Origin: Streptococcus suis YS161
GTDB lineage: Bacteria; Bacillota; Bacilli; Lactobacillales; Streptococcaceae
Assembly: GCF_002760245.1 (NCBI RefSeq)
Contig: NZ_ASCA01000080.1
Coordinates: 1-64,000 of the forward strand
DNA length: 64,000 bases
Direction of reading: 5' to 3'
Shown here piece by piece: positions 17,638 through 28,080 of the stretch (the first letter of the stretch is position 1; each line of letters begins with the position of its first letter). The translations under genes and the position numbers were made by a program. The notes below the pieces were generated by a model. That model did no database searches, was not told where the DNA came from, and saw only the letters and a program-made list of their open reading frames with translations.

Positions 17638-18465
17638 ATGCCCGAATTGCCTGAAGTTGAGACGGTTCGTCGTGGTTTGAATCGGTTGGTCAAAGGAAAG
17701 GTCATCGAAAAGGTCAAGGTGTCCTATGTCCCTATGATTAAGACTGGTGTGGATGCCTTCTGCCAAGACTTGATTGGTCAGGAGATTTTAGATGTGGACC
17801 GTCGTGGCAAGTATCTCTTGATTTACCTGACAGACCATGTCCTCATTTCTCATTTGCGGATGGAAGGTAAGTACAATTTCTTTCCTGACCAGGTGCCTGC
17901 CAACAAACATTTCCATGCCTTTTTTACTTTTTCAGATGGCTCGACCTTGGTTTATCAGGATGTCCGCAAGTTTGGCACAATGGAACTGCTGGGCAAGGCA
18001 GATGTGGATGCCTATTTTATCAGTCGCAAAATTGGTCCTGAGCCGACGGAGGAAGATTTTGACTTAGAAGAATTTGCCAAAAAGTTAGCTAAGTCGAGAA
18101 AGCCCATTAAGTCGCATCTTTTGGACCAGTCTTTGGTGGCTGGTTTGGGCAATATCTATGTAGATGAGGTTCTGTTTAGAGCACAAGTTCATCCTGCACA
18201 AACGAGTAATCAGCTATCAGCAGAGCAGGTAACTAGCCTTCGCCAAGCTACCATTGAAGTCCTGCAACTGGGTATCGAAAAAGGAGGCTCAACCATTCGG
18301 ACCTATAAGAATGCCTTGGGCTTGGATGGGACTATGCAGAATTATTTACAAGTCTATGGAAAGACAGGACAGGCTTGTCCCCGTTGCCAGACGGAGATTG
18401 TCAAAATCCAGCTGGGTGGTCGAGGGACGCATTTCTGTCCTCAGTGTCAGGTGAAATATGGCTAA
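17638..18465 (+). CDS. mutM: Formamidopyrimidine-DNA glycosylase
   Basis: This enzyme excises 8-oxoguanine and related lesions with AP-lyase activity. The 275-aa protein begins with the catalytic PELPEVE N-terminus, contains KFGTMEL and GGSTIRTY, and ends in a four-cysteine zinc finger (CPRC...CPQC). It overlaps coaE by 8 bases. No clear Shine-Dalgarno precedes the ATG; the upstream 35 nt hold only a short AGCCG/CGGCT hairpin, so translation initiation here is unusual. Confidence 0.95.
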   Translation: MPELPEVETVRRGLNRLVKGKVIEKVKVSYVPMIKTGVDAFCQDLIGQEILDVDRRGKYLLIYLTDHVLISHLRMEGKYNFFPDQVPANKHFHAFFTFSDGSTLVYQDVRKFGTMELLGKADVDAYFISRKIGPEPTEEDFDLEEFAKKLAKSRKPIKSHLLDQSLVAGLGNIYVDEVLFRAQVHPAQTSNQLSAEQVTSLRQATIEVLQLGIEKGGSTIRTYKNALGLDGTMQNYLQVYGKTGQACPRCQTEIVKIQLGGRGTHFCPQCQVKYG

Positions 18466-19060
18466 AATTATCGGTTTAACAGGCGGAATAGCCTCTGGAA
18501 AATCAACAGTCACAGCCTTTCTGCGACAACAGGGCTATCCAGTCATTGATGCGGATGCGGTTGTTCACGAATTACAGGCCAAAGGTGGCAAGCTCTATCA
18601 GATTTTGCTGAAAGAATTTGGTCAAGACATCCTATCAGATGATGGAAATTTAGATAGGTTCAAACTGGGTCAGGCTGTTTTTGCGGATAGCAATCTGCGG
18701 GCTCGCCTGTCTGACCTGCAGGACCAAATTATCAGACAGGAGCTGTTAGACAGAAGGGACGCCCTCAAGCAGACTGAGGATGTAATTTTTATGGATATTC
18801 CTTTGCTTTATGAGGCAGATTATAGCGGGGAAGTAAATGAAGTCTGGCTAGTTTATGTCGATAGAGCGCAGCAGTTGGAACGGCTTATGAAACGCAATGG
18901 CTTAGCTGTTCAAGATGCGGAAAATCGTCTGGCTGCGCAACTTTCTTTAGAGGAAAAACGGTCGCAAGCCCAGGTGGTGATTGACAATAGCGGAGCGGTT
19001 GAGGCGACCTTAGCACAGGTTGCGCAACTTTTGGAGGAATTAAAGGATGGACGACGGTAG
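18458..19060 (+). CDS. coaE: Dephospho-CoA kinase
   Basis: This enzyme performs the last step of CoA synthesis, phosphorylating the ribose 3'-OH of dephospho-CoA. The 200-aa P-loop protein starts with [12 protein letters not shown], then DADAVVHEL, and has a lid region with RNGL. It overlaps mutM upstream and the MFS gene downstream (14 bases), forming a tight operon. Confidence 0.94.
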   Translation: MAKIIGLTGGIASGKSTVTAFLRQQGYPVIDADAVVHELQAKGGKLYQILLKEFGQDILSDDGNLDRFKLGQAVFADSNLRARLSDLQDQIIRQELLDRRDALKQTEDVIFMDIPLLYEADYSGEVNEVWLVYVDRAQQLERLMKRNGLAVQDAENRLAAQLSLEEKRSQAQVVIDNSGAVEATLAQVAQLLEELKDGRR

Positions 19061-20252
19061 TAGTTATTGGAAGCAGAATTTGAAGGTGGCTTGGTTGGGA
19101 AATTTCCTAACAGGGACGAGTTTTACCTTGGTTATGCCTTTTATCTCGGTTTTTGTGGAAGAGTTGGGGGTAGGTCCTGGACAGGTAGAATATTATGCGG
19201 GGCTTGCGGTATCTGTTAATGCCCTTGCGGCAGCCTTGATGGCGCCTATTTGGGGGAGTTTGGCGGACCGTTACGGTCGCAAGCCCATGATGGTGCGGGC
19301 TGCTTTTGCGATGATTTTTACTATGGGTGGTATGGCCTTTGTACCAAATGTTTTTTGGTTGCTTGCCTTACGTGTCCTAAACGGGGTATTTACAGGGTAC
19401 ATTCCCAATGCGACTGCCTTGATTGCCAGTCAGGTTCCAAAGGATAAGACGGGGTATGCTCTGGGTACCTTATCAACAGGTGCGGTAGCGGGTAATTTGA
19501 TTGGTCCGACCCTGGGTGGTATCTTAGCAGAGATGTTTGGCGTACATATGGTATTTTTGCTGGTGGGACTTCTTTATGCTATCGTTGTGTTACTGACCGT
19601 TTTCTATATTCGAGAGGATTTTGTTCCAGTCAAAAAAGGCGAAGAGATGTCGGTTAAAGAGGTATTTGAGCAGGTGAAAGATCGGCAGATGCTGGTTGGG
19701 CTTTTTGTGACATCTATGATTATTATTGCAGCTGCTCAGGCCGTCGTTCCTATATTGACCCTCTATGTGCGGCATTTGGGACAGACAGATAATCTGTTAT
19801 TTGTTGCTGGTTTTATCATTTCCTTGCCTGGCATGGCATCGCTAGTGACATCAGGTTATTTAGGGAAAATTGGTGACCGTATTGGCAATCATCGCCTCCT
19901 GTTAATTGCTTTGACTTACAGTCTGTTGATTAATGTTTTCTGTGTTTTTGCAGAAAATCCTTTCCAGCTTGGTTTGTTGCGATTCATGTATGGTTTTGGG
20001 ACAGGAGCATTGTTGCCTTCGGTCAATTCTCTTTTGACCAAGTTGACCCCAAAAGAAGGGATTTCAAGGATATTTTCCTACAACCAACTCTTTAATAATC
20101 TAGGTTCTGTTGTTGGTCCCATGATGGGGTCTGCGGTGGCTGCTCACATGGGTTATGACTGGGTTTTCTATCTGTCGAGCGGACTTGTCCTCTTTAACCT
20201 TATCTGGTCTTTGACCAATTTTAGAAACTATTTGAAAGTAAGGGATGTTTAG
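19047..20252 (+). CDS. smrA: MFS multidrug efflux transporter (PmrA/SmrA-like)
   Basis: This is a 12-TM drug:H+ antiporter of 401 aa, with the MFS motif A between TM2 and TM3 ([13 protein letters not shown]) and a second-half equivalent ([10 protein letters not shown]). It is the counterpart of pneumococcal PmrA; the S. suis homologue has been named SmrA and was reported not to account for fluoroquinolone efflux, which SatAB does. GGAGG lies 10 bases before the ATG, inside coaE. Its TAG overlaps the rpmG start. Confidence 0.85.
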   Translation: MDDGSSYWKQNLKVAWLGNFLTGTSFTLVMPFISVFVEELGVGPGQVEYYAGLAVSVNALAAALMAPIWGSLADRYGRKPMMVRAAFAMIFTMGGMAFVPNVFWLLALRVLNGVFTGYIPNATALIASQVPKDKTGYALGTLSTGAVAGNLIGPTLGGILAEMFGVHMVFLLVGLLYAIVVLLTVFYIREDFVPVKKGEEMSVKEVFEQVKDRQMLVGLFVTSMIIIAAAQAVVPILTLYVRHLGQTDNLLFVAGFIISLPGMASLVTSGYLGKIGDRIGNHRLLLIALTYSLLINVFCVFAENPFQLGLLRFMYGFGTGALLPSVNSLLTKLTPKEGISRIFSYNQLFNNLGSVVGPMMGSAVAAHMGYDWVFYLSSGLVLFNLIWSLTNFRNYLKVRDV

Positions 20253-20401
20253 TGAGAGTTAAAATCAATTTACAATGTTCAGAATGTGGTAGTAAGAACT
20301 ACTTGACTAGCAAAAACGCCAAGACTCATCCAGATAAGATTGAAGTCTTAAAATACTGTCCAAAAGAGAGAAAAGTAACCCTCCACCTTGAAACTAAGTA
20401 G
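20252..20401 (+). CDS. rpmG: 50S ribosomal protein L33
   Basis: This 49-aa protein starts at a GTG that overlaps the stop of the MFS gene. The sequence begins MRVKINLQC and includes [13 protein letters not shown], typical of L33. It retains the first CxxC pair (C9, C12) and one later Cys (C36), but the fourth zinc ligand is lost (YCPKERK), so it is intermediate between zinc (C+) and zinc-free (C-) forms. It probably depends on coupling to the upstream genes. Confidence 0.9.
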   Translation: MRVKINLQCSECGSKNYLTSKNAKTHPDKIEVLKYCPKERKVTLHLETK

Positions 20402-20411
20402 GTTTTATGGT

Positions 20412-20417
20412 ATAATG
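20412..20417 (+). promoter_or_regulatory. Promoter (-10) of secG
   Basis: TATAAT lies about 30 nt upstream of the secG ATG, with no strong -35. Confidence 0.5.
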
Positions 20418-20447
20418 TCATAAGTTATTGTAGAAAGTGAAAAAAAT

Positions 20448-20681
20448 ATGTATCAAGCATTATTAGCAATTCTGTTGATTTTATCTGTTATTTTGATTGT
20501 AGTGATTTTTATTCAACCGGCTAAAAACCAGTCTAGCAACGTCTTTGACTCTTCTAGTGGAGCCTTATTTGAACGTACAAAGGCCCGTGGTTTTGAAGCG
20601 GTGATGCAACGCATTACAGCTATTCTTGTTTTTCTTTGGATGCTGGATGCGCTGGCACTTGTTATCATTTCAAGTAAGTAG
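20448..20681 (+). CDS. secG: Preprotein translocase subunit SecG
   Basis: This 77-aa protein has two membrane helices flanking a cytoplasmic loop with the SecG signature region (SSSGALFER). It is the accessory subunit of the SecYEG channel. As in other streptococci, rpmG, secG, rnr and smpB are adjacent. A terminator and two repeat elements separate it from rnr here. Confidence 0.92.
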   Translation: MYQALLAILLILSVILIVVIFIQPAKNQSSNVFDSSSGALFERTKARGFEAVMQRITAILVFLWMLDALALVIISSK

Positions 20682-20688
20682 ATAAATC

Positions 20689-20719
20689 AGACTGGGACTT
20701 GTTCTTGGTCTATTTTTTT
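20689..20719 (+). terminator. Terminator after secG
   Basis: AGAC...GTCT arms (imperfect) are followed by TATTTTTTT. The stem is weak, but the T run and the position right after the gene support it. Confidence 0.5.
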
Positions 20720-20892
20720 GGGAGTGGGCCAGAACTCGACAAGTATAAAGAGTTCGTCTGCCCCCCCGCATAAGTTGAGTAGGTATGGTTCGGAGCGTTA
20801 TTCGCGAACTATTGAGATTTGCTTTGCAAATCCTATCTCCCACCTCCAACAATCATTTGATTGTTGGAGCAATCAGCCACTGCGTCTGGATA
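20720..20892 (+). repeat. GGGAGTGGG hairpin repeat, divergent copy
   Basis: It starts GGGAGTGGGCCAGAACTCG and ends AATCAGCCACTGCG, matching the repeats at 33480 and 54386 at both ends. The middle is different and holds a 10-bp hairpin (CTCCAACAAT/ATTGTTGGAG). No coding capacity. Confidence 0.6.
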
Positions 20893-20902
20893 TAACGCAA
20901 AA

Positions 20903-21062
20903 TACAGTCTTTTAGTTTGCTTTTAGTACTAGGCAACGAGCTGCAGACTGTACTGAAGTACGACAAAGCGAGTTCAAATAATGATGAAATTATTTGAAGT
21001 TGGAAATAGGGAAACGGAGTTTCCTCGTACGTCGCAGTAATAAAAGATAAACTAAAGGACTG
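20903..21062 (+). repeat. MITE-like repeat, long copy
   Basis: The left end TACAGTCTTTTAGTTT and right end AAACTAAAGGACTG form imperfect terminal inverted repeats. The left ~45 bp match the copy at 642-748; the interior is ~50 bp longer. It lies in the rnr leader. Confidence 0.65.
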
Positions 21063-21110
21063 AAAGAGAAATAGTGCTAGGTTTTTATCCTGCACTCTGG
21101 TAAATACAAG

Positions 21111-23480
21111 ATGAAAAACGAAATTATTAACTATATTAAAGAAGTTGGTCCTGTGACCATGGACCAGCTGGCAGATCAGTTTGGAGCCAGTTCTGCTAAG
21201 AGCTTTACAGACTTGGTCAAGCTGGTTTCTAGCATGGAAGGTAGTCGTCAACTTGTCTTTGACAATGCGGGTCGAATTGCTCTTCCAGCTCCAAAAGTGT
21301 CCAAAAACAAGGTGACCTTACAGGGTATTTTTCGTGCCCACAAGTCAGGCTTTGGCTTTGTGACCATTGATGAAGAGGAAGATGATCTCTTTGTTAGCCG
21401 TGACGATGTTAACTTTGCTATCGAAGGTGACAGAGTTGAAATTGCAATCAAAAAGGTTGCAGATCGTTTCAAGGGAACTGCTGCGGAAGCGGAAGTCATT
21501 GATATTTTGGAACATAGCCTGAAAACAGCGGTGGGCTTGATTATTTTTGACGAAGACAAGCCAGAGTATGCAGGCTACATCAAGTCTAAAAACCAGAAAA
21601 TCGCTCAGAAGATTTACATCAAGAAGTCACCTCTGGTATTGACCGGGACGGAAATCCTAAAAGTCGACATTGAAGCCTATCCAAACAAGAAACGGGATCA
21701 CTTTGTTGCGACCATTCGGGACGTGGTGGGCCACAAGGACGATGTGGGAATCGATGTCTTGGAAGTCTTGGAGTCCATGGACATCGTGTCGGAATTCCCT
21801 GATGAAGTTTTGGCGGAGGCTAATCGAGTACCAGAAAGTCCGTCTGAGAAGGACTTTGAAGGACGCTTGGACCTGCGGAATGAAATCATCTTCACCATTG
21901 ACGGTGCGGATGCCAAGGACTTGGACGATGCGGTCCATATCAAGCAGCTCAAGAACGGCAATCTGGAACTGGGTGTCCATATCGCTGATGTCAGCTACTA
22001 TGTGACCGAAGGCTCTGCCTTGGACCAGGAAGCTGTCAAGCGTGGAACTTCTGTCTATGTGACCGACCGAGTGGTGCCAATGTTGCCAGAACGCCTGTCA
22101 AACGGCATTTGTTCCCTCAATCCAAATGTGGAACGCCTGACTCAGTCGGCTATTATGGAAATTGACCGCAAGGGCAAGGTTGTCAAGCACTGGATTGGCC
22201 AAACGGTTATCAAAACCACCTTCCGTATGACCTATTCCGATGTCAATGACATGATTGCAGGTAACAAGGAAAAGCTGGACAAATACAAGACAATCGTGCC
22301 AAGTGTTGAGCTTATGGTCAAACTCCATGAAACCCTGGAAACCATGCGCTACAAGCGTGGGGCTCTCAACTTTGATACAGCTGAAGCTAAAATCATCGTC
22401 AACAAGGATGGTCTGCCAGTCGATATTCAACTGCGCCAGCGGGGCATTGCTGAGCGAATGATTGAGTCTTTCATGTTGGCGGCCAATGAGTGCGTTGCTG
22501 AGCATTTTGCCAAGCTGGACCTGCCTTTCATCTATCGGATTCACGAGGAGCCTAAGTCAGACAAGTTGCAGAAGTTCATCGACTATGCGACCAGCTTTGG
22601 TCTGACCGTCTATGGAACGGCCAGCTCTATCAGCCAGGACGCCCTTCAGGATCTCATGGAGCGGGTCAAGGATGAACCCTATGCGGACGTCCTCAACATG
22701 ATGTTGCTGCGTTCCATGCAGCAGGCGCGTTACTCAGAGCACAACCACGGCCATTACGGATTGGGTGCGGAGTTTTACACCCACTTCACCAGTCCTATCC
22801 GCCGCTATCCCGACCTGCTGGTTCACCGTATGGTGCGGGAATATGGTTACAATCCTGCGGAAAAAGCAGAGCATTTTGAGCAGGTTATTCCTGAGCTTGC
22901 CAAGTCTTCGTCCAGTTTAGAACGCCGTGCCATTGAGGCAGAGCGGGAAGTCGAAGCCATGAAGAAGGCAGAGTTCATGCAAGAATTTGTTGGGCAAGAG
23001 TTTGATGGTGTCGTGTCTAGCGTAGTCAAGTTTGGTCTCTTTGTTGAGTTGCCGAATACGGTTGAAGGCCTGATCCATATCACCAACCTCAACGAGTATT
23101 ACCAGTTCCACGAGCGGACTCTGACCTTGCAGGGTGAGAAATCAGGTCGAGTCTTCCGTGTCGGTCAGCCAATTCGTATCAAGCTAACGCGGGCGGACAA
23201 GATGACAGGGGAAATCGATTTTGCCCACGTGCCGTCCGAGCTGGATATTGTGGAAAAAGCTCTGAAAGCCAAGCGGAGAACTGCTAGTCACTCTAACCGT
23301 GACCGTGATGATCGGTCAGGGCGAGGACGAGGTAAGCACCACAAACAAGAAGCTGCTGGTCGCGACAGCGGACGTCACAAGTCTGGGAAAGACCATAAGT
23401 CAAAAAGTGGTAAAAAAGACAAGAAAAAGAAACCATTTTACAAAGAAGTAACTAAAAAGAACAAGAAGAAAAGGAGATAG
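21111..23480 (+). CDS. rnr: Ribonuclease R
   Basis: This 3'-5' exoribonuclease degrades structured RNA and works with tmRNA-SmpB. The 789-aa protein has an N-terminal winged-helix region, two cold-shock domains, the RNB catalytic domain with [12 protein letters not shown] (metal-binding Asp cluster, ~265), a C-terminal S1 domain (~630-710) and a lysine-rich tail of ~70 residues. No Shine-Dalgarno is visible before the ATG, and two repeat elements lie in the leader, so expression may differ from strains without them. smpB follows 2 bp later. Confidence 0.95.
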   Translation: MKNEIINYIKEVGPVTMDQLADQFGASSAKSFTDLVKLVSSMEGSRQLVFDNAGRIALPAPKVSKNKVTLQGIFRAHKSGFGFVTIDEEEDDLFVSRDDVNFAIEGDRVEIAIKKVADRFKGTAAEAEVIDILEHSLKTAVGLIIFDEDKPEYAGYIKSKNQKIAQKIYIKKSPLVLTGTEILKVDIEAYPNKKRDHFVATIRDVVGHKDDVGIDVLEVLESMDIVSEFPDEVLAEANRVPESPSEKDFEGRLDLRNEIIFTIDGADAKDLDDAVHIKQLKNGNLELGVHIADVSYYVTEGSALDQEAVKRGTSVYVTDRVVPMLPERLSNGICSLNPNVERLTQSAIMEIDRKGKVVKHWIGQTVIKTTFRMTYSDVNDMIAGNKEKLDKYKTIVPSVELMVKLHETLETMRYKRGALNFDTAEAKIIVNKDGLPVDIQLRQRGIAERMIESFMLAANECVAEHFAKLDLPFIYRIHEEPKSDKLQKFIDYATSFGLTVYGTASSISQDALQDLMERVKDEPYADVLNMMLLRSMQQARYSEHNHGHYGLGAEFYTHFTSPIRRYPDLLVHRMVREYGYNPAEKAEHFEQVIPELAKSSSSLERRAIEAEREVEAMKKAEFMQEFVGQEFDGVVSSVVKFGLFVELPNTVEGLIHITNLNEYYQFHERTLTLQGEKSGRVFRVGQPIRIKLTRADKMTGEIDFAHVPSELDIVEKALKAKRRTASHSNRDRDDRSGRGRGKHHKQEAAGRDSGRHKSGKDHKSKSGKKDKKKKPFYKEVTKKNKKKRR

Positions 23481-23482
23481 GC

Positions 23483-23950
23483 ATGGCCAAGGGTGAGGGC
23501 AATGTGATTGCACAGAATAAAAAAGCCCGCCACGACTATACCATTGTCGATACAGTGGAGGCGGGGATGGTCCTGACGGGGACGGAGATTAAGTCGATTC
23601 GTGCGGGGCGGATTAACCTCAAGGACGGCTTTGCCCAGATCAAGCAGGGCGAGGCTTGGCTGGTCAATGTCCATATCGCTCCCTACGATGAGGGCAATAT
23701 CTGGAACCAGGACCCAACACGGACGCGCAAACTTCTCTTGCGGAAGAAGCAAATCGAGTCCTTGGGCAATGAGGTCAAGGGAACAGGGATGACTCTGGTG
23801 CCGCTCAAGGTCTATATCAAGGACGGCTTTGCCAAGGTCTTGATTGGGCTTGCCAAAGGGAAGCACGACTACGACAAGCGAGAGTCCATCAAACGCCGTG
23901 AGCAAGACCGGGATATTAAGCGGACTATGAAGGCTATCAATAGTCGCTAA
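23483..23950 (+). CDS. smpB: SsrA-binding protein SmpB
   Basis: This 155-aa tmRNA partner for ribosome rescue has the OB-fold landmarks [19 protein letters not shown]-like ([13 protein letters not shown]) and the basic tail [20 protein letters not shown] overlaps the end of rnr, so the two genes are one operon. Confidence 0.96.
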   Translation: MAKGEGNVIAQNKKARHDYTIVDTVEAGMVLTGTEIKSIRAGRINLKDGFAQIKQGEAWLVNVHIAPYDEGNIWNQDPTRTRKLLLRKKQIESLGNEVKGTGMTLVPLKVYIKDGFAKVLIGLAKGKHDYDKRESIKRREQDRDIKRTMKAINSR

Positions 23951-23976
23951 GACTGGGAGAAATCCTGGTCTTTTTT
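23951..23976 (+). terminator. Terminator of rnr-smpB
   Basis: GACTGGG and CCTGGTC pair (two G-U) and are followed by six T. Confidence 0.75.
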
Positions 23977-23984
23977 GTTATCGG

Positions 23985-24018
23985 AAAACAAAATCCCAGC
24001 AGTCTGAACTGTCTGGGG
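23985..24018 (-). terminator. Terminator of the 24.1-kb regulator
   Basis: Read on the minus strand, CCCAGacagt...actgCTGGG forms a nested stem followed by ATTTTGTTTT. Confidence 0.6.
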
Positions 24019-24050
24019 TATTTGGGTTATTCTGGTATTACAATATAGAG

Positions 24051-24923
24051 CTATTTTGTGGATGAGTTTTCTAGTTGACTAAGAAAGCTTTCTATTTTCA
24101 TGAGCATGAGGGGATTATTGTAGATACGACTTAACTCTCTTGCTTCTAAGTAGTAATTCCTTACCTGTTCCTTGTCTAAAAAGGATGCTCCAGCATTGCC
24201 GACTAGGATTAAAAATGGAGCTAATTGGTAGCTAGTTTGCTTGGATTTACAGAATTCAATCATTTCAAGCGCTTCTTGCATGGCTTCGTTATATTTTTTC
24301 TGTGATTGCAAATGGTGAGCATAGTTGAAACGGATTCGGATATAGCCGAAAAGACATTCTTGATTTGTCAAATCCTTGGTTTGATAGAGTTCTTTTAAGA
24401 GTTGGTAATTTTTTTCATACTCTTCTTCAAGTCCAACTAGAGAATAAAAGTTTGATAAGGTATTGAGGATTTTAAGATAAATGGCCGTAGAAGAGGCTAG
24501 TCTTGGAAGAATTTGTTCTAAATGTGAGATAGCCTGAGATGTTAGATTGTATTTATAAAAGTCAATAATGGCCTTGCTCCACTCCAGATACATTTTGTCT
24601 TCAAAGGATAGAATGCCCTTCTTTTCCACCTCCAATTGATAAATATATTCTAAATCATCATAATTTCTATCCTCTAATAACTTGGATGATAATTGTTTGA
24701 AATGAGAGAGATTAGACTTAACCTCGATTTGTTCATTAAAAAAGTAATCCAGAGGCACTTCCAGACGCTTGGATAGCCTGAAGAGAAGCTCAGCGGAGGG
24801 CATGAAACTCCCTCTTTCAATTTTACTGATTTGGCTTTGTTCACAAATACCTTCTGCGAGAGTTTTCTGTGATAGTTTGAGTTCCTTCCGCCTTAATCTG
24901 AGTTTTTCGCCTAACATATTCAT
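24051..24923 (-). CDS. RNPP (PlcR/TprA-like) transcriptional regulator 1
   Basis: This 290-aa protein has an N-terminal HTH_3 domain (residues ~5-60: RRKELKLSQKTLAEG, ISKIERG, LDYFF) followed by ~220 residues of helical repeats resembling the TPR peptide-binding domain of PlcR/TprA/Rgg regulators. It has two paralogues in this window (37086 and 48808). It is divergent from an ABC half-transporter gene 213 bp away, which is its likely target. Unlike regulator 3, no secreted-peptide gene is visible next to it; the only short ORF toward the transporter is eight codons (25102). Confidence 0.8.
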   Translation of the reverse strand: MNMLGEKLRLRRKELKLSQKTLAEGICEQSQISKIERGSFMPSAELLFRLSKRLEVPLDYFFNEQIEVKSNLSHFKQLSSKLLEDRNYDDLEYIYQLEVEKKGILSFEDKMYLEWSKAIIDFYKYNLTSQAISHLEQILPRLASSTAIYLKILNTLSNFYSLVGLEEEYEKNYQLLKELYQTKDLTNQECLFGYIRIRFNYAHHLQSQKKYNEAMQEALEMIEFCKSKQTSYQLAPFLILVGNAGASFLDKEQVRNYYLEARELSRIYNNPLMLMKIESFLSQLENSSTK

Positions 24924-25055
24924 AAATACTCTGCTTCTTTCGATTTTCTGATGGTTTTATTATAAAATAAAAATTCTTATCGAGCAAGTTCTATGTATAA
25001 AATAGTTATTTTTATAATATTTTTAGAAAATATTATTATTTAACATGTTTTTGCA

Positions 25056-25084
25056 TTGATTTTACTTTTAAATCATGCTATAAA
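25056..25084 (+). promoter_or_regulatory. Promoter of the ABC half-transporter
   Basis: TTGATT (25056-25061) and TATAAA (25079-25084) are 17 bp apart, with TGC extending the -10. The divergent region 24924-25055 is extremely AT-rich and probably holds the regulator's operator. Confidence 0.55.
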
Positions 25085-25136
25085 TGGAATAGATTGGTGA
25101 TATGGAAAAACATTTGATTGACAAATAGGAGGTTCT

Positions 25137-26729
25137 ATGAAAAATCTCATCACACTGATTTCTAAGTTTAAGTTTTTATTTTTAGGCTGTCTACTGTGCT
25201 CATTTCTATTTGCTTTTGATGGCATCTTGTCTCCCTATGTGATGGGAGAATTGTCCATTAGAATGGAGCAAGGAAATCTTGCCTCAGTAGTATCTTTGAT
25301 TGTTTTTTGGGGCTTGGGTCTTGTTGCTTTATTGTTAGCCCAGCTAGCCTATAATTTTTTGAAAGGAAAATTTTTACAAAAAACGAGTGTCTTTTTGAGA
25401 ACGGCAATCTTACAATCTTCCTTTCAAAAAAATCAATTAGATGTTGCCTCAACAAGTTTTTTAACAAAATCCTTATCCGATGTATCGGTCATACAAGAAA
25501 AAGTCATAACTGCCAGTATTCAACTCTGTTACTGCCTTGCTCAAGGTGTCCTTGCATTTACTTTTGTTCTGTCACAGAATTGGAAACTAGGCTTGGTATT
25601 TATTGGTTTTGGTATCTTGCCGACACTGGTACCTAAGATAACGGCAAAATGGATTAAGAATGGTACCACGACTTGGCAAGTCAATAATCAAGCCTATGCA
25701 CTATCTCTGGAAGAAAGTTTATCATCGCGTTGGCTACTGGTACGCTTTAAAGCGATTGGAAATATTCTTTTCAAAAATGGAGAACTCTTAGCCACTATGG
25801 AGAGTAGCTACTTTAGCATGAATTTTAGGCAGGCAGTTTCTTCCTTCTTTGTAAGCCTGCTCTATAATTTATCAATACTTGTTGGTTTTTTATATGGGGT
25901 TTATTTGATTAGTACAGGGGAACTTGTCTTTGGAGTCTTGCTTTCGGTCTATATGGCTTCTGACCGAGTTGTAACCCCGTTGATTTCAGCTGTCTATTAT
26001 GTCAACGAAATAATAGGAGCCTTACCTTTACTAGAAGTGATTACATTGAATAACCAAGCTTATGGCTTAAGTGATGAAAAAGCTCTACCAACTAAAAAGA
26101 TGAAGCAAGGGGAGATTGAGACAAAAGACCTAGCAATTGGTTATGATTCTACTGTCTTGTTAAAAGGTCTCAATTTGTTCATACAACAAGGGGAGAAGGT
26201 GCTAGTAACTGGTGGCTCAGGAACTGGGAAATCAACCTTATTCAAAACCTTGCTTGGAGAGATTCCTGCTTTAGACGGTACAGTTCGGATTGGTCAAGAG
26301 ACTAGGGAAGAGAGAGTATATGACCATATCGCTGTGATTGACCAAAATTCTTTTGTCTTTACTGACACCCTACGGTTTAATCTAACGCTTGGTTTTCCAA
26401 TTGAAGATAGGCATTTGTTGGAGGTTTTAGAACAAGTAGGCTTAGAAAAGTTTGCTAATTTGGAAATGTTGAATGCACGGTTAGGGAAAGAAGATATTCA
26501 GTTGTCAAATGGTGAACAACGTAGGCTTGAAGTTGCACGTGCAATATTACAAAGGAAAGAGATTTTGTTTGTTGATGAAGCCTTATCAGGTTTGGATGTG
26601 GTCAATGCCGAGCTGTTGAGCACTATTTTACTGAATTACCCTGGTACTGTATTAAACATCGAACACCATATACCAGAGCAGATGAAGGCTTTTTATACAC
26701 AAGTGATTGACCTGAATGACTATTGTTAG
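25137..26729 (+). CDS. ABC exporter half-transporter (membrane + ATPase)
   Basis: This 530-aa fusion has about six membrane helices (1-300) and an ATPase domain with Walker A (TGGSGTGKST), Q-loop (VIDQNSF), signature (LSNGEQRRLE), Walker B with catalytic Glu (ILFVDEALSG) and H-loop (NIEHH). It is shorter than typical exporters and has no peptidase domain. It probably homodimerises to export a peptide or lipid; the substrate is unknown. AGGAGG precedes the ATG. The control by the divergent RNPP regulator is inferred from position. A truncated ABC ATPase in a similar setting lies at 40597. Confidence 0.82.
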   Translation: MKNLITLISKFKFLFLGCLLCSFLFAFDGILSPYVMGELSIRMEQGNLASVVSLIVFWGLGLVALLLAQLAYNFLKGKFLQKTSVFLRTAILQSSFQKNQLDVASTSFLTKSLSDVSVIQEKVITASIQLCYCLAQGVLAFTFVLSQNWKLGLVFIGFGILPTLVPKITAKWIKNGTTTWQVNNQAYALSLEESLSSRWLLVRFKAIGNILFKNGELLATMESSYFSMNFRQAVSSFFVSLLYNLSILVGFLYGVYLISTGELVFGVLLSVYMASDRVVTPLISAVYYVNEIIGALPLLEVITLNNQAYGLSDEKALPTKKMKQGEIETKDLAIGYDSTVLLKGLNLFIQQGEKVLVTGGSGTGKSTLFKTLLGEIPALDGTVRIGQETREERVYDHIAVIDQNSFVFTDTLRFNLTLGFPIEDRHLLEVLEQVGLEKFANLEMLNARLGKEDIQLSNGEQRRLEVARAILQRKEILFVDEALSGLDVVNAELLSTILLNYPGTVLNIEHHIPEQMKAFYTQVIDLNDYC

Positions 26730-26824
26730 AGGAGAGTAGGTAATCGTCTCATTGGAGTCTTTGTTTTTGAAGTTTGTAACGAACGGCCAATTTCATTTTT
26801 TATATTTCTATATATAAGACAAAT

Positions 26825-26854
26825 ACCCCAGATAATTTCGAAACTATCTGGGGT
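26825..26854. terminator. Bidirectional terminator
   Basis: ACCCCAGATA and TATCTGGGGT form a perfect stem between convergent genes. Confidence 0.75.
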
Positions 26855-26882
26855 CTATTATTTATTTGATTTTCGAAGAGTA

Positions 26883-27926
26883 TTAATCCACCGTCACCAT
26901 TGCTTTAATAGTTTTGCGGTTGGCCATGTCTTTGTAGGCTTGGTCGATATTGTCCAGGCTGTAAGTTTGGGTGAAAACACGACCTGGGTTGATGTCGCCT
27001 TTAAGAACAGCATCGAGCAAAATTTCCTTATCATAGGTTGTGACAGAAGCAGAGCCACCACCGATAATGATATTTTGAGCAAAGGTTGAGCCAAGGGCAT
27101 GGTTGTTATAATGAGGTACACCGACAAATCCGATGCGACCACCATTGTGAAGGACGCCGAGGGCTTGGTCAATAGAAGCTTCTGTTCCGACGCACTCAAG
27201 AGCAGCATCCGCTCCACCACCAAGAATTTCACGGACTTTGGCAATGCCTTCTTCACCACGTTCCGCAACAACAGCAGTTGCACCTGATTCCAAAGCCATT
27301 TGCTGACGGTCCGCGTGACGGCTCATCATGATAATCTGAGAAGCACCGCGCATTTTTGCAGCGATAACGGCACATTGACCAACCGCTCCATCACCGATGA
27401 CAACAACCTTGTCGCCTGGTTTGACATCTGCTACGCGGGCTGCGTGGTAGCCAGTTGGCATAACATCTGCCAATGTTAGAAGAGATTTAATCATGCCTTC
27501 TGAGTAGTCGCTTGGCTGACCAGGAATTTTGACCAAGGCCCAGTTACCATAGTGGAAACGAATGTATTGAGACTGGTAGTTGTTGCCCCAGTTGGTGTAG
27601 CCTGGGTGGTTGTCACAAGTACCGTCAAAGCCAGCACGACAGGCATCACAGTGTCCGCAACCATGTGTAAATGGAACAATAACGAAGTCACCAGGAACAA
27701 GTGTTGTAATGTCTTCGCCTACCTCTTCAACGATACCGATGGCTTCATGACCAGAGTTTGTGTCACCGTGGTCATGGTGAATATCCTCACCGTAGCCCCA
27801 GAGGTCTGAGCCACAGACGCAGGCCCGCACGACCTTGATAATGACATCATCCTTAGCTTGAAGGCTTGGTTTTTCGATTTCTGCAACGGTCATCTTACCG
27901 GCTTTTTCATAAATAGCTGTTTTCAT
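26883..27926 (-). CDS. Zinc-dependent alcohol dehydrogenase family protein
   Basis: This medium-chain dehydrogenase of 347 aa has a catalytic zinc site starting at CVCGSDLWG and GHEAIG, a structural zinc site with four cysteines (CGHCDACRAGFDGTC) and an NAD(P) Rossmann loop (GDGAVGQCAV). It probably reduces or oxidises aldehydes/alcohols. Its promoter is of MerR type, as for pneumococcal adhC under NmlR, suggesting induction by aldehydes or other electrophiles. The start is ambiguous: ATG 27926 is chosen, but 27932 and GTG 27935 are in frame and no well-spaced Shine-Dalgarno decides. Confidence 0.85.
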   Translation of the reverse strand: MKTAIYEKAGKMTVAEIEKPSLQAKDDVIIKVVRACVCGSDLWGYGEDIHHDHGDTNSGHEAIGIVEEVGEDITTLVPGDFVIVPFTHGCGHCDACRAGFDGTCDNHPGYTNWGNNYQSQYIRFHYGNWALVKIPGQPSDYSEGMIKSLLTLADVMPTGYHAARVADVKPGDKVVVIGDGAVGQCAVIAAKMRGASQIIMMSRHADRQQMALESGATAVVAERGEEGIAKVREILGGGADAALECVGTEASIDQALGVLHNGGRIGFVGVPHYNNHALGSTFAQNIIIGGGSASVTTYDKEILLDAVLKGDINPGRVFTQTYSLDNIDQAYKDMANRKTIKAMVTVD

Positions 27927-27978
27927 ATTCATCACATATTTACTTGTCTGTAAATATCCTTTCTGATTGATAAGAACT

Positions 27979-28009
27979 ATTATACACCTTAGAGTTCACT
28001 CTAAGTCAA
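27979..28009 (-). promoter_or_regulatory. MerR-type promoter of the alcohol dehydrogenase
   Basis: On the minus strand, TTGACT (28009-28004) and TATAAT (27984-27979) are separated by 19 bp. The spacer region holds a perfect dyad CTTAGAGT-GA-ACTCTAAG. A 19-bp spacer with such a dyad is the hallmark of promoters activated by MerR-family proteins. No merR gene is adjacent; one lies at 41267. Confidence 0.85.
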
Positions 28010-28080
28010 GTAAAAAATAGGTTTGAATTCATATTTCCTTTGTGATAGACTAGAACTACTATTGACTAGAAGGAGAAGTA

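Noticed and set aside
25102-25128. Eight-codon ORF before the ABC half-transporter
   Set aside because: Too short to evaluate; no export signal. It may be a chance ATG in the leader, although a leader-peptide role cannot be excluded.
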